In this document: positions 8,304-16,014 of the stretch, one piece after another | Layout of the letters: each line of letters begins with the position of its first letter | Numbering within the stretch: position 1 is the stretch's first letter | Virus record (IMG/VR): IMGVR_UViG_3300048797_000107 | Span: 1-54,153 of that record | Source of the DNA: a virus | Length of the DNA: 54,153 bases | Reading direction: 5' to 3' (one strand) | The notes under the pieces: generated by a model | Told to the model about the DNA's origin: nothing | The model's input: only the letters and a program-made list of their open reading frames with translations | Database searches by the model: none | Program-made: the position numbers and the translations under genes

Positions 8304-9101
8304 TTAGGGGTTTGATTGGGCAAGTTCTGGTTCTGGTTCGACCGCAGGCTGTTTGGATTCACGCCCTTCGTTTTCAATCTTGGTGCGAATACGCTTAGCA
8401 AGACTAAAACCTTTTCCTTCCGGGGAACTAGAGAATTGACGTAGGTAGCGGGGTAATTCATGGTACAGAAGCTGGTTGGCTCTCGCACGACTAACCCCAG
8501 AACGAGAAGCAAACTCATCTAGCATCTCTCCCTGACCCCCATCAAAGATGATAATCAGATCGAAAAACTGCCTTATCTGCTTGGCCGTAGCTGGCCGTAG
8601 CTTTCGTGTACACCATTCGTCAAAAGCATGACGGAGTTTACGCATTTCAACATTCTGTACAAGCTCCTCCTCTTCCTGATCGACCACTCCATGTTGAATT
8701 TTGTTAAGAATGCTCGGGGCGTCAGGATCTTCTGTAGTCAGACCCATCGCGGTCTCCTGTTCGGGATACATTTTACGGAGATACTTAATTGCGTCTCCCA
8801 TCATGTAAATAAAGCAGGTTTTCAGATAAGAAGAAACCTGTTCTTCAAGAGGGCGTTGCTGAACTTTCTCAGGGAGTCGGGCTGGGTCAAATTTACTCAA
8901 CACATCCGACTTTTCTTCGAACAAGTGGTGGACCAGGACTTCGTGAATCGCCTCATCACGCATTTCCTCGTTATGAGGGGCGACCTTGGTTCGATACACT
9001 GCATTGAGCCACTTGGCCCAGTCCATTTTTGGGTCAATAGGGAGATTATGGGCCTTTAGGGCCTCATGAACATAGATGTTGAAATCCTCGTTGAAACTCA
9101 T
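8304..9101 (-). CDS. Sigma-like protein with C-terminal helix-turn-helix
   Basis: About 265 residues from the ATG at 9101 (GGTGAG four bases upstream). An upstream in-frame ATG at 9209 would add 36 residues of unconvincing sequence crossing a hairpin, so I prefer 9101. Residues ~175-245 resemble sigma region 4: an acidic helix pair, then GEMLDEFASRSGVSRARANQ, a good HTH, and LLYHELPRYLRQF. The middle has EEQVSSYLKTCFIYMMGDAI, which could be a region-2-like helix. It may direct late transcription or act as a regulator; no family is firmly recognised. Confidence 0.55.
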   Translation of the reverse strand: MSFNEDFNIYVHEALKAHNLPIDPKMDWAKWLNAVYRTKVAPHNEEMRDEAIHEVLVHHLFEEKSDVLSKFDPARLPEKVQQRPLEEQVSSYLKTCFIYMMGDAIKYLRKMYPEQETAMGLTTEDPDAPSILNKIQHGVVDQEEEELVQNVEMRKLRHAFDEWCTRKLRPATAKQIRQFFDLIIIFDGGQGEMLDEFASRSGVSRARANQLLYHELPRYLRQFSSSPEGKGFSLAKRIRTKIENEGRESKQPAVEPEPELAQSNP

Positions 9102-9136
9102 AATTCTCACCAGACTTGAAAACACAGAACGGGAAA

Positions 9137-9158
9137 GGGCGGATGATTTTATCCGTCC
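9137..9158. other. Small hairpin upstream of the sigma-like gene
   Basis: GGGCGGAT at 9137-9144 pairs with ATCCGTCC at 9151-9158 over a 6-base loop, with one G-U pair when read on the plus strand and one A-C mismatch on the minus strand. It lies between the 67-residue gene and the preferred start of the sigma-like gene. It could be a weak terminator, attenuator or chance. Confidence 0.3.
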
Positions 9159-9221
9159 TTGTTCTTGTGTTCTCAAACCTGAGAGAACTAGGCCAGCCGA
9201 GAGCTTCATTATTTATCTCGA

Positions 9222-9425
9222 TTAATCGAGAATCATGTCATTTGGTTCCCACGCATCGTTCTTGTCGTCACTCAGGACGGATTCGAGGGTGGACACATAA
9301 TCCTTGTGATCGTCAAAGCACTGGAGCTTTTCTCCGGCAGCGACCTTAGAACCTGTCTTAGTGAGTTCTTCAGCGAAGAGGTTGTTCATCGCCTCAGCGT
9401 CAACGGCAGCAATTTTTGTAGTCAT
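9222..9425 (-). CDS. Small acidic hypothetical protein
   Basis: 67 residues, MTTKIAAVDAEAMNNLFAEE at the start and many Asp residues toward the C-terminus (SVLSDDKNDAWEPNDMILD). The ATG is preceded by a GGAGC-type ribosome binding site. No motif or family recognised. Placement in the operon, coding-like composition and close spacing to the downstream gene support it being real. Confidence 0.6.
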   Translation of the reverse strand: MTTKIAAVDAEAMNNLFAEELTKTGSKVAAGEKLQCFDDHKDYVSTLESVLSDDKNDAWEPNDMILD

Positions 9426-9490
9426 AGGGGCTCCTAGTAAAAGTCTACATCCTAAGAATTAGGAAGTCCATTTGTGATGAAGACTTGTCC

Positions 9491-10471
9491 TTACCGGGCT
9501 GTCAGGTAGGAGGGAATAGAAGCCTTGCGGACCCAGAAGATGCCTGAAATCTGGCCCGTATCGACCTTCTCTTTTTTGAATCCAAAGGATTTTGCCAGAT
9601 TATCGTAATACATCTTGATTTTCTGTGGGTCTACCGAGGGGTCTCTCGTAGCAATACTGTCAGAGCTATTAATGGCCACATATTTGATCCCGTGTGACCT
9701 TGCAATTTCCAAGATTGTGGCTAACGCATACTCGCTCCAATCTTCAAACAACTGGACTAGTTTACCCTTGATTTCTTCTAGACTCTCAATCGTGTAACCC
9801 ATCATTTGAAACTGGCCCTTTGCTCCATTGAACCGCTGTCTCGCATCGGGAATCGCGTCAATCTGGGTTCTGACCCCAGCATTCTGAGCCTCATACCATG
9901 CCTGATAGTTTGGGTGCTTAAGAAATGCCTGAGCCTGGGAGACTCCGTTTACCAAATCAGACTGAATCTCGTCAACAAACAGGTAGTCTTCATCCACGAA
10001 GTCAACCCGCAGCCACCCTACTGTATCTCGTTTGGCGGGGTGCCCAGAAGGCCCACTAGCCTGACCTACCATATCAATAAATTGACCTAACGGAGAGTCC
10101 TCTTCCAATATTTTATTTGCATCGGCTCCCCTGTTCAACTGCATAACCAATTGTTCAACATCTCGGTAGGAGTGCTCGGGACTATGATATTTATCATAGG
10201 TGATATTATAGTTTCCACGGCTCTGCTGCTTATCAACCCAACTCTTCAGATCAGACTGCTGGACAGTGGGTTTATTGTGGCGAATTTCTGTGAACAATTG
10301 AGGATACTGCTTCACGGCCTGTTGGAACTTTTGTTGGAACTCTCTCCAACTCAAGGCTTGAATGCCCTCATCTGCCATAGTCTGATAGGTGCGGCGAACC
10401 GCATCAAACTCCTTAGACATCGGTTGTTTGGGAAGATTAATAGTATCGGGAAGAGCGGCGTTTTTCATCAA
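9491..10471 (-). CDS. EIQSD-domain protein (large-polyvalent-protein-like)
   Basis: 326 residues. The centre has GWLRVDFVDEDYLFVDEIQSDL (EIQSD at 168-172), followed about 75 residues later by WSEYALATILEIARSHGIKY and an AINSSDSIA segment. This pair resembles a domain I know from large polyvalent phage and plasmid proteins, where a conserved E-x-Q-S-D precedes a helix with a W-x-x-x-x-L pattern; its biochemical activity is not settled. The ATG overlaps the previous stop by four bases (ATGA), so it is coupled to the SWIM protein. Family assignment is from motif memory. Confidence 0.55.
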   Translation of the reverse strand: MMKNAALPDTINLPKQPMSKEFDAVRRTYQTMADEGIQALSWREFQQKFQQAVKQYPQLFTEIRHNKPTVQQSDLKSWVDKQQSRGNYNITYDKYHSPEHSYRDVEQLVMQLNRGADANKILEEDSPLGQFIDMVGQASGPSGHPAKRDTVGWLRVDFVDEDYLFVDEIQSDLVNGVSQAQAFLKHPNYQAWYEAQNAGVRTQIDAIPDARQRFNGAKGQFQMMGYTIESLEEIKGKLVQLFEDWSEYALATILEIARSHGIKYVAINSSDSIATRDPSVDPQKIKMYYDNLAKSFGFKKEKVDTGQISGIFWVRKASIPSYLTAR

Positions 10472-11376
10472 ATAACTCCCTGGCGTGTGCGAACTTTTTG
10501 ACCGGGCTTGAGGCTCATGTCCAGACCACTCCGTTCTGGCTTTTTAGGCTTCGCTGGCCTATTTGGAGTCCCCTGCATATCCTCTACCGATTTAGTTTCT
10601 TCGATAGGCTTCATAACCAGATCCATCAAACGGTCTTGCTCTTTCTGAAGAAGATCTTGTCTGCGCTGAACTTCCTGTGGGCTAGGCCCTTGCATCTGAG
10701 TGAGAGCTTTCTGGGGAGGAGTGGGTTTTGGGGCTTTAGTGGGCCTTGGGGCGACTGGCTTGCCCTTTTCATGGGGTAGAGCCTGTTGCAACTTATCGTC
10801 AGCTTCCTGATCCAAGCGTTCCTGCTCTTCACGAGATTTGTTCTCTTGAACTAAAAGATCTCTGGAGATATTTTTGATGACCTTGCTAATAGAAGGGATG
10901 ATACGATCCGCGACGACTTTCACGTGCTTGCAAATCAAGTATCCATTTCGCAAATCTAGCCGCTCCTGGGGGGCCTGTAAGAGGGGCCTTGGCTGGCCCT
11001 CTAAGCCGTCCTTCTCATGGAGGTGCCACTGAGCCCCCCAGTATAAAAAGGCGGGGCACGTGCAGGAACAACGAACCTGAAGGTCATTCAGGGTAGTATC
11101 TTTGGTTACCTGAGATATATCGAATTTGACTCTAACCTCATGACCAGCAGGATCAGAGTCCTCTTTCTGGCACTTCACCCTGTATTGCATTGAAAGTTCT
11201 TTGGGGAGAGAGCGAATCAACGTGGGAACACAGCCCTTGACGTATTTCAAACTGAACTGATTAGTCAGAGTGGTAAGCTCTCGGATGTTCAAAGCAATTT
11301 TATAACGAGATACAGCCAGATAGGGGAGTGGGATGCTCACCCACACTTCTTCTGGCTGTTTGGGACTATCGGACAT
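10468..11376 (-). CDS. SWIM-type zinc-finger protein
   Basis: 302 residues. The segment from C103 contains C-S-C-T-C-P-A-F and ends with C149-K-H151, fitting the SWIM pattern C-x-C-x(n)-C-x-H that binds zinc and mediates DNA or protein contacts. The spacer is long (about 40 residues) and includes a Gly/Pro-rich insert. Residues ~165-300 are charged, Pro-rich and probably disordered. The stop overlaps the start of the EIQSD gene. A DNA-binding or virion-assembly role is possible but not shown. Confidence 0.6.
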   Translation of the reverse strand: MSDSPKQPEEVWVSIPLPYLAVSRYKIALNIRELTTLTNQFSLKYVKGCVPTLIRSLPKELSMQYRVKCQKEDSDPAGHEVRVKFDISQVTKDTTLNDLQVRCSCTCPAFLYWGAQWHLHEKDGLEGQPRPLLQAPQERLDLRNGYLICKHVKVVADRIIPSISKVIKNISRDLLVQENKSREEQERLDQEADDKLQQALPHEKGKPVAPRPTKAPKPTPPQKALTQMQGPSPQEVQRRQDLLQKEQDRLMDLVMKPIEETKSVEDMQGTPNRPAKPKKPERSGLDMSLKPGQKVRTRQGVI

Positions 11377-11439
11377 TGATCACTCTGTGTCAGTGGTCTA
11401 TTTTGTAGACCCACACCTTCAATAAGAGAGGGCAATAGT

Positions 11440-11889
11440 CTAAGACTTTTTCGCTTTGCGTAGTTTGGGGATGGCCATAGTTTCGACCATTCTATCTTCA
11501 GAGGTGATGCCGGGAACCAGCGGAAGCATGGAATCTGGGATCCCTTTAACCTCTGCGATATTTGTAATTTTGATATCCCCTTCAGGTGTCTGAATAGCTG
11601 TCACCTCGACCGACTTACCCTCACCAAACCCCAGGTCCACCCCAACGATGTAAGGAGGGGTGGAAACAGTGGGGAGAGAATTGATTTCAGTCGGCTTTTT
11701 TACCCAACCGAGTCTCAAGAACTCCTGGAGGCCGCTTCGAGAGAACTGAACTGTTCCCATCAAAACTGAGTTCCGATAAATGGTCAGTGCAAAGGTTAGG
11801 TCGTTATACATTAAAATATCCCCCGGCTTAGTGTAAAGCCGTTGATCAGGGAACTTCAACTCACGATCTGACTGATACTGATGCAGCAT
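11440..11889 (-). CDS. Hypothetical protein, N-terminal paralogue of its upstream neighbour
   Basis: 149 residues. Its first ~70 residues (KPGDILMYND near 21, then a beta-rich stretch and LRLGWVKK) align by eye with the first ~70 of the upstream gene (LPGDTITQI and MLGHGWIEE), suggesting a duplicated small beta domain. The remainder contains PYIVGVDLGFGEGKSVEVTA and a basic tail. It starts one base after the upstream stop, so coupling is likely. Function unknown. Confidence 0.65.
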   Translation of the reverse strand: MLHQYQSDRELKFPDQRLYTKPGDILMYNDLTFALTIYRNSVLMGTVQFSRSGLQEFLRLGWVKKPTEINSLPTVSTPPYIVGVDLGFGEGKSVEVTAIQTPEGDIKITNIAEVKGIPDSMLPLVPGITSEDRMVETMAIPKLRKAKKS

Positions 11890-11890
11890 T

Positions 11891-12574
11891 TTAACCCTTT
11901 GCCGTTCCTGCTGGGGTACGGGGGCGGTTCACCCTCTTGACTCTGGATAGAACGGCATCAACTGCCTCAGCTTCTGAAAGCTGACCATGACCCTGCGTGG
12001 GGTCTTCTCCCAGAGCGGACTCAAGAATGGGGGATACCCGCTCGGGGGCGGCGGGAGCCACGACCTTTCCAATGGGCTTAGGAAGGGGCTTGGGGGCTGG
12101 CTTAGGAGAGGGGGCTGGAACTACTGGCCTTGCCGGAGGAGGGACAGGACGAGGGGCCTGGGGAGTGGGGACAGGCTTAGCTGTGGGGGTATTAGGGCGA
12201 TTTGCAGGACGCAGAGCCGCTGCCTTAGAGATAGCCTTGCTGGCAGTCGCCTGATTGATGGCAGCCTGAGCCGCAGCAATCTGTGCCTGAGCCGCAGCGA
12301 TGATCTCATAGGGATCTGTGGAGACCTCTTGTTCCTCTCCCTCCTCACCCTCAACACCAATTTCTTCAATCCAGCCATGACCCAGCATAGTCTCAATACC
12401 CTGGTCGGTTAATGTGAGTTCACGTTCCTTATACCCATCTGAAAACTGATAGGTGGTGTGAGAAATCTGGGTAATCGTGTCCCCAGGCAAAGCGACGAAA
12501 CCGTTGGGAGTTTTCCCGTCCGGTCCCTTCTGAGGGAAGTTTACGTCTCGGGTGAATTTATAGCATTTGTTCAT
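11891..12574 (-). CDS. Hypothetical protein with Ala/Pro-rich linker
   Basis: 227 residues. A ~75-residue N-terminal domain resembling that of the downstream gene is followed by an Ala/Gln-rich helix (AAAQAQIAAAQAAINQATAS) and a long Pro/Ala/Lys-rich linker of about 70 residues, then an acidic-to-basic C-terminus. The linker would be extended, as in tethering or tail-associated proteins. No enzymatic motif. Function unknown. Confidence 0.65.
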   Translation of the reverse strand: MNKCYKFTRDVNFPQKGPDGKTPNGFVALPGDTITQISHTTYQFSDGYKERELTLTDQGIETMLGHGWIEEIGVEGEEGEEQEVSTDPYEIIAAAQAQIAAAQAAINQATASKAISKAAALRPANRPNTPTAKPVPTPQAPRPVPPPARPVVPAPSPKPAPKPLPKPIGKVVAPAAPERVSPILESALGEDPTQGHGQLSEAEAVDAVLSRVKRVNRPRTPAGTAKG

Positions 12575-12632
12575 TTGTTCTCCATGGAAGAGTTCCCCCG
12601 TAGGGGATATTGAACTATTACTCTGTTTGTTG

Positions 12633-13883
12633 TCAAATAACGATGTTATTTTTCTTCAGCCAAGTTTCAGCCGTCCTCCAGTAGCGGCGGTCACGAGTCT
12701 GCCACTCTCCGTTGAGAAGGAAGCAGAGACCCAGAGCTAAGGATTTGGCCGGTGCTTGCTTGGTGGAACTAATCAACCTAGCCAGACACTCTCGCTCTCT
12801 GTCAGTCGGGGCAGAGAGGATGCGATGAAAAATACTTTCCTCTTCTGGAGTAAAAGAGGGAAGTTTAGTCATCGCTAGGGACTCCGCACGTTTCTGTTTG
12901 GTCGCTGTGGACTGTTTCTTGCCCGTCAGCGAGGCAGATATCTTCTGTCTCGTCTCCTCTGGTCGCTCCCTGCCGAACGTCCAATGATCCTCCCCTCTGG
13001 GCTTGTTATCCCGATTCACATCAGGGTGTTCCCTGTTGAACTGCTTGAGAGACTCAGAGGTTTTTTGCTTTTCCTCTTCAGAATGATGTTTGTCTCGCCA
13101 ATAACCAACTTGGCCAAAGCGGTTGTTGCCCTCACCCTGGCGAGAAACGGATAACTGTTTCTTGGAGTCTGGGTTCCAGACCCAATGTGTCCCAACTATT
13201 TTCAGCCGCCGCTTTTCAATCGTTTCAGCAGACTGAACCAATCCGGTCAGCCCAGCAGAAATTTTTGCCCTAACTTCTGGGGGGCAGCCAAATATACGAC
13301 GATGATGTTGATCACCGTGGGGCAGATATACATAAGCGTCAGACTTGAGAGATTCAAGTCGGTGCCACTCCCTATTTCCATCAATAATTTTTAGCCGAGT
13401 TTCATTAGAATGGGTATAAGCCCTACCCAGAGCCCACCCGTCCATTAAATACTTCGTGTGTTCATGAGGCAAAATCTTCAGCTCCTGACCATCTTTAGTT
13501 ACCCATCTGAGCCCAGTTTTCTGAAACACATACTCTTCAGCCATCTCTTGAAGAAGGATGGGAGAGATATCAGGAACCGGCTGATCCTGCCTAATGCCCA
13601 CCATGAAGCAGAACGCATGTCTGAGTGCATGAACCTCTGGTAAAGCTTTCAGTAGGAAGTAGTGAGCGATCAGATGGTCCGTCCCCTTCAAGTCAATGCG
13701 ATTCCAAGGGTTCTGAGTAAACAACTGAAAGTCAGGAAACAGACTCCTGGGAAGAATATGATGAGACTCGGAGTAGTCATCCTCAGTCGGAATAGTGGAT
13801 TCCTCAAGAAAATTCAAGTAGCGATCCAACCAATCTGGATCATGGGGTATTTCCGCAAAAGCATCTTTGATTGTCTGGTCCAT
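12633..13883 (-). CDS. HNH homing endonuclease
   Basis: 416 residues after a strong AGGAGG ribosome binding site. The HNH core is ESHHILPRSLFPDF at about 39-52, then N-R-I-D-L and DHLIAHYFLLKALPE, the layout of phage HNH enzymes that nick or cut DNA with a metal ion. The long C-terminal half has repeated NUMOD3-type motifs (EVRAKISAGLTG, SEEEKQKTSESLKQF, EETRQKISASLTGKK) that would contact the target site. It sits between the capsid terminator and the Pro-rich gene, an insertion typical of free-standing homing endonucleases. A 199-base gap upstream contains the capsid terminator and AT-rich sequence but no gene. Confidence 0.85.
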   Translation of the reverse strand: MDQTIKDAFAEIPHDPDWLDRYLNFLEESTIPTEDDYSESHHILPRSLFPDFQLFTQNPWNRIDLKGTDHLIAHYFLLKALPEVHALRHAFCFMVGIRQDQPVPDISPILLQEMAEEYVFQKTGLRWVTKDGQELKILPHEHTKYLMDGWALGRAYTHSNETRLKIIDGNREWHRLESLKSDAYVYLPHGDQHHRRIFGCPPEVRAKISAGLTGLVQSAETIEKRRLKIVGTHWVWNPDSKKQLSVSRQGEGNNRFGQVGYWRDKHHSEEEKQKTSESLKQFNREHPDVNRDNKPRGEDHWTFGRERPEETRQKISASLTGKKQSTATKQKRAESLAMTKLPSFTPEEESIFHRILSAPTDRERECLARLISSTKQAPAKSLALGLCFLLNGEWQTRDRRYWRTAETWLKKNNIVI

Positions 13884-14038
13884 GGGACCTCCTACAATAT
13901 AATACTCGGTATTCTAGGGAATTGGATAGATTATTTTACTGAGTTGGATTAGTTTTACGTAGGATGAATTGGGTTAAGAGTAATTGAGATTGAGTGGAGG
14001 CCGGTGCCGATTTTTTACTAATTTTTGTAAGAAATAAC

Positions 14039-14060
14039 AAGGGCCTCCGAAGAGGCCCTT
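14039..14060 (-). terminator. Intrinsic terminator after the major capsid gene
   Basis: AAGGGCCTC and GAGGCCCTT form a perfect 9-bp stem around four bases that read TTCG on the minus strand, a very stable tetraloop. The stem starts about 23 bases after the capsid stop codon and is followed on the minus strand by a T-rich tract (TTGTTATTTCTT). This would cap the abundant capsid transcript. Confidence 0.85.
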
Positions 14061-14082
14061 TGCCTTAATTATCAAGGACTTT

Positions 14083-15021
14083 TTAAGACCGGGTGATTAC
14101 GATTCTCTCCAATCCAGAAGGATTGAAAATTAAAAATCCCAGAATCTCGAAAACACTGAAGCCAATCTGACGAAGGTCAGGGCGATCAGCACTTAGAACG
14201 GTCAGGGGGACACGCTCAGGGATGACACCAAGGAACTCGGCATCAGCCATGACCCAGACATCACCGTAAGCGACTTTTCTGGACTGCAAGATCGTTGCGC
14301 CCCAGAGGTAGCCCATGATACCGGTTTTCAGCAAGTGACGCTGAGTCTCACGGTCGATGTTGTCATCAGTCCACTTCAGGATGTCCACATAATCACGAGG
14401 GTTCATGAAGATGTAGGCAACAGAGAGATCGTGACGCTGCACCATACCGAAAGCATCTGCGAAAGGATCAACGGCGAGGCCGTAAGGTCCGGAAGATGAA
14501 GAGACGTTATAGGCAAGGCTCTTGTTGTAAACGTAATCAGTGTATCCGGTCGAAGAGGTTGCGGTAGTGGCCGCAGCATCAATCTTCAGGAAGAGGTTGA
14601 AGACGTAGTTGTCCTCAGCGGCACCGACTTCGGCCTTAGCCAGATTGAGGGCGCGAGAAACGATATCGAATCTGCGCTCTTTGATCTGGGTGATTGGAAT
14701 CATGGGGTTGGACACGATTTCAAACGTGGGGACCGTGACACGGATTGGGTTGGCAACGTTTACAACGTCTCCACCCTGTTCACCGACCACGAACGCCTGC
14801 ACGAAGCTGCGTCCGGTTTCGTCAAATTCCTTGTCGTAAATCGGGAGGGCTCCATCGGGAAGTGTTTCTACCATCAATGCCTTACGGGCGATTGACATGT
14901 AGTCACGGCGACGACGAAGAGAGGGGCCTAGAGCGGCGGCTAGCTTCTGGCGACCGGCTGCGGTCTTCAGAATCTGACCAAGCTGGGCGGTCTGTGCTTG
15001 GGTGCGGGATAGAATAGTCAT
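14083..15021 (-). CDS. Major capsid protein, HK97-fold
   Basis: 312 residues. Builds the icosahedral head. Recognisable features are the N-arm, an E-loop-like DKEFDETGRSFV region near 63-75, a PMIPITQIKERRFDIVSRAL spine-helix region at ~105, and the C-terminal signature FLGVIPERVPLTVLSADRPD with IGFSVFEILGFLIFNP that I associate with phage coat proteins of this type. K19-T-A-A22 near the N-terminus is a candidate processing site. GGGAG precedes the ATG. It lies downstream of the protease and scaffold genes, as in T4, and is followed by a strong terminator. Confidence 0.85.
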   Translation of the reverse strand: MTILSRTQAQTAQLGQILKTAAGRQKLAAALGPSLRRRRDYMSIARKALMVETLPDGALPIYDKEFDETGRSFVQAFVVGEQGGDVVNVANPIRVTVPTFEIVSNPMIPITQIKERRFDIVSRALNLAKAEVGAAEDNYVFNLFLKIDAAATTATSSTGYTDYVYNKSLAYNVSSSSGPYGLAVDPFADAFGMVQRHDLSVAYIFMNPRDYVDILKWTDDNIDRETQRHLLKTGIMGYLWGATILQSRKVAYGDVWVMADAEFLGVIPERVPLTVLSADRPDLRQIGFSVFEILGFLIFNPSGLERIVITRS

Positions 15022-15036
15022 TGTATTTGTCTCCCT

Positions 15037-15848
15037 TTACAAGAACGAAGCAACGCCAAGCCAAGGCTCGGTGGCGGAGATTGGGTGGGTGCAGATACCC
15101 ACGACGATGGAACCAGCGGTGCTAGCCGAACCAGGGGTTGCGGTAAACATACCAGGACCAACGCCACCACCAACGTTAGCAGTGTAGAGACGCTGCCCGT
15201 TGAGAGGGGTGCTGCCCGTGACCTGAGCGGCGGGAACCTTGAACTTGGGGAATGCGCGGACCACAGGGGTCTTGCCAGAGCCCGAAGGGGTAATGGAAGA
15301 CGAGAACTGGCCAGCACCCAAGAGCAGGAAGCCGTAAGGAACTTCTGGAGCGGCTCCGGTTAGGGAGTTTGCGCCGTCCAGAGGGTGGACGATGAGATTG
15401 AGAACGCCAGGGGTGGTTGTCCCATTGTAAAGAATGCTAACGATGGCTCCAGAATTGTAGCCAGCAGCAGTCAATGCAGCATTATCAGTCCCAGGATCAC
15501 CTGTGAGAGTCAGATTGGGGACGCAAGTTCCGTCATTCTGACCGTAGTACTCACTATTCTAAGCTTTTTATGGTTTTAACCCCATATTTGCTTTTTTCTC
15601 TACCACTTCGGTTTTCACCGCCACCCCAAATGGGTGTTCGTGGTCTGGACCATTCCTTCACCATATTAAAAGCTTAGCTTTCAATTTAGGTGGGTTATTA
15701 TGGCCTCTAAGCGTTCCGATCCTGCACCAATTGACCGGCTTCGTTTGGAATTGGCATCAGCATTATCTGTTAAGCGTTCTCCAAGTTTAAACCTTACATT
15801 CACAACGTTTCCACTGTGAAGACCCAAGTCACTAAGTTCGAGATACAT
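15037..15848 (-). CDS. Split decoration-like protein gene interrupted by a structured RNA
   Basis: The 5' part starts at ATG 15848 after GGAGAG, runs 55 codons (MYLELSDLGLHSGNVVNV onward) and ends at a TGA at 15681-15683. The 3' part is open from 15558 (N-S-E-Y-Y-G-Q-N-D) to the stop at 15037 and contains no ATG or ribosome binding site near its beginning; an internal TTG at 15474 lacks one too. The two parts share direction and would encode about 205-228 residues once the interruption is removed. The product is Gly/Thr/Ala-rich and beta-like, and it precedes the capsid gene by 15 bases, the usual place for a head decoration protein. Removal by RNA splicing or translational bypass is inferred; a broken gene is the alternative. 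Confidence 0.7.
15559..15677 (-). ncRNA. Structured RNA inside the split gene: long closing helix, three-way junction, possible pseudoknot
   Basis: Read on the minus strand, CTAAGCTTTT (from 15677) pairs perfectly with AAAAGCTTAG (to 15559), and after a two-base bulge TATGGT pairs with ACCATA, giving 16 base pairs. Inside, ACCAC (15644-15640) and GTGGT (15606-15602) close a three-way junction with two hairpins: CACCC/GGGTG with loop ATTTG, and CGGT/ACCG with a GAAA tetraloop. The loop ATTTG (15631-15627) is exactly complementary to CAAAT at 15590-15586, allowing a pseudoknot. I cannot match it to a group I or group II intron core by eye. Confidence 0.65.
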
Positions 15849-15949
15849 TAATCTCTCCTATATGAGTTGATTTTTATCGCTTCTTCACGGATCAGCCGAG
15901 GTGGCGAGATCACTACAATGTGAAGTTGCTTGTGCAAAGAAGGAAGGGG

Positions 15950-15957
15950 TATTTATA
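15950..15957 (-). promoter_or_regulatory. TATAAATA, T4-late-promoter-like octamer
   Basis: The minus strand reads TATAAATA about 100 bases upstream of the split gene and capsid gene. This is the T4 late promoter consensus, and the location fits a late head operon. The same octamer is expected about once or twice by chance in a window of this size, and no convincing -35 box accompanies it, so support is modest. The 15849-16014 stretch otherwise holds only the two divergent leaders. Confidence 0.3.
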
Positions 15958-16014
15958 AAACAAGGTTACTTTTATCACATGATATTCGCGTTCTATTAAT
16001 GAGGAGAAAAAATA

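Noticed and set aside
9102-9209. A longer N-terminus for the sigma-like gene starting at 9209
   Set aside because: The extra 36 residues are low quality, span a hairpin and have a weak ribosome binding site, while 9101 has a better one.
12121-12396. An Arg/Leu-rich minus-strand frame inside the Pro-rich gene
   Set aside because: It is a shifted reading of the Ala/Pro-rich linker, giving artificial Arg/Leu richness.
15556-15749. A canonical group I intron explaining the interrupted gene
   Set aside because: I tried to place the P, Q, R and S core elements. Some segments loosely resemble the R and S strands (CCAGACCAC and GUGGU), but the joining segments are too short and P3/P4 are not evident. 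A 194-base or 125-base element would also be at or below the usual lower size. Kept only as one of two models.
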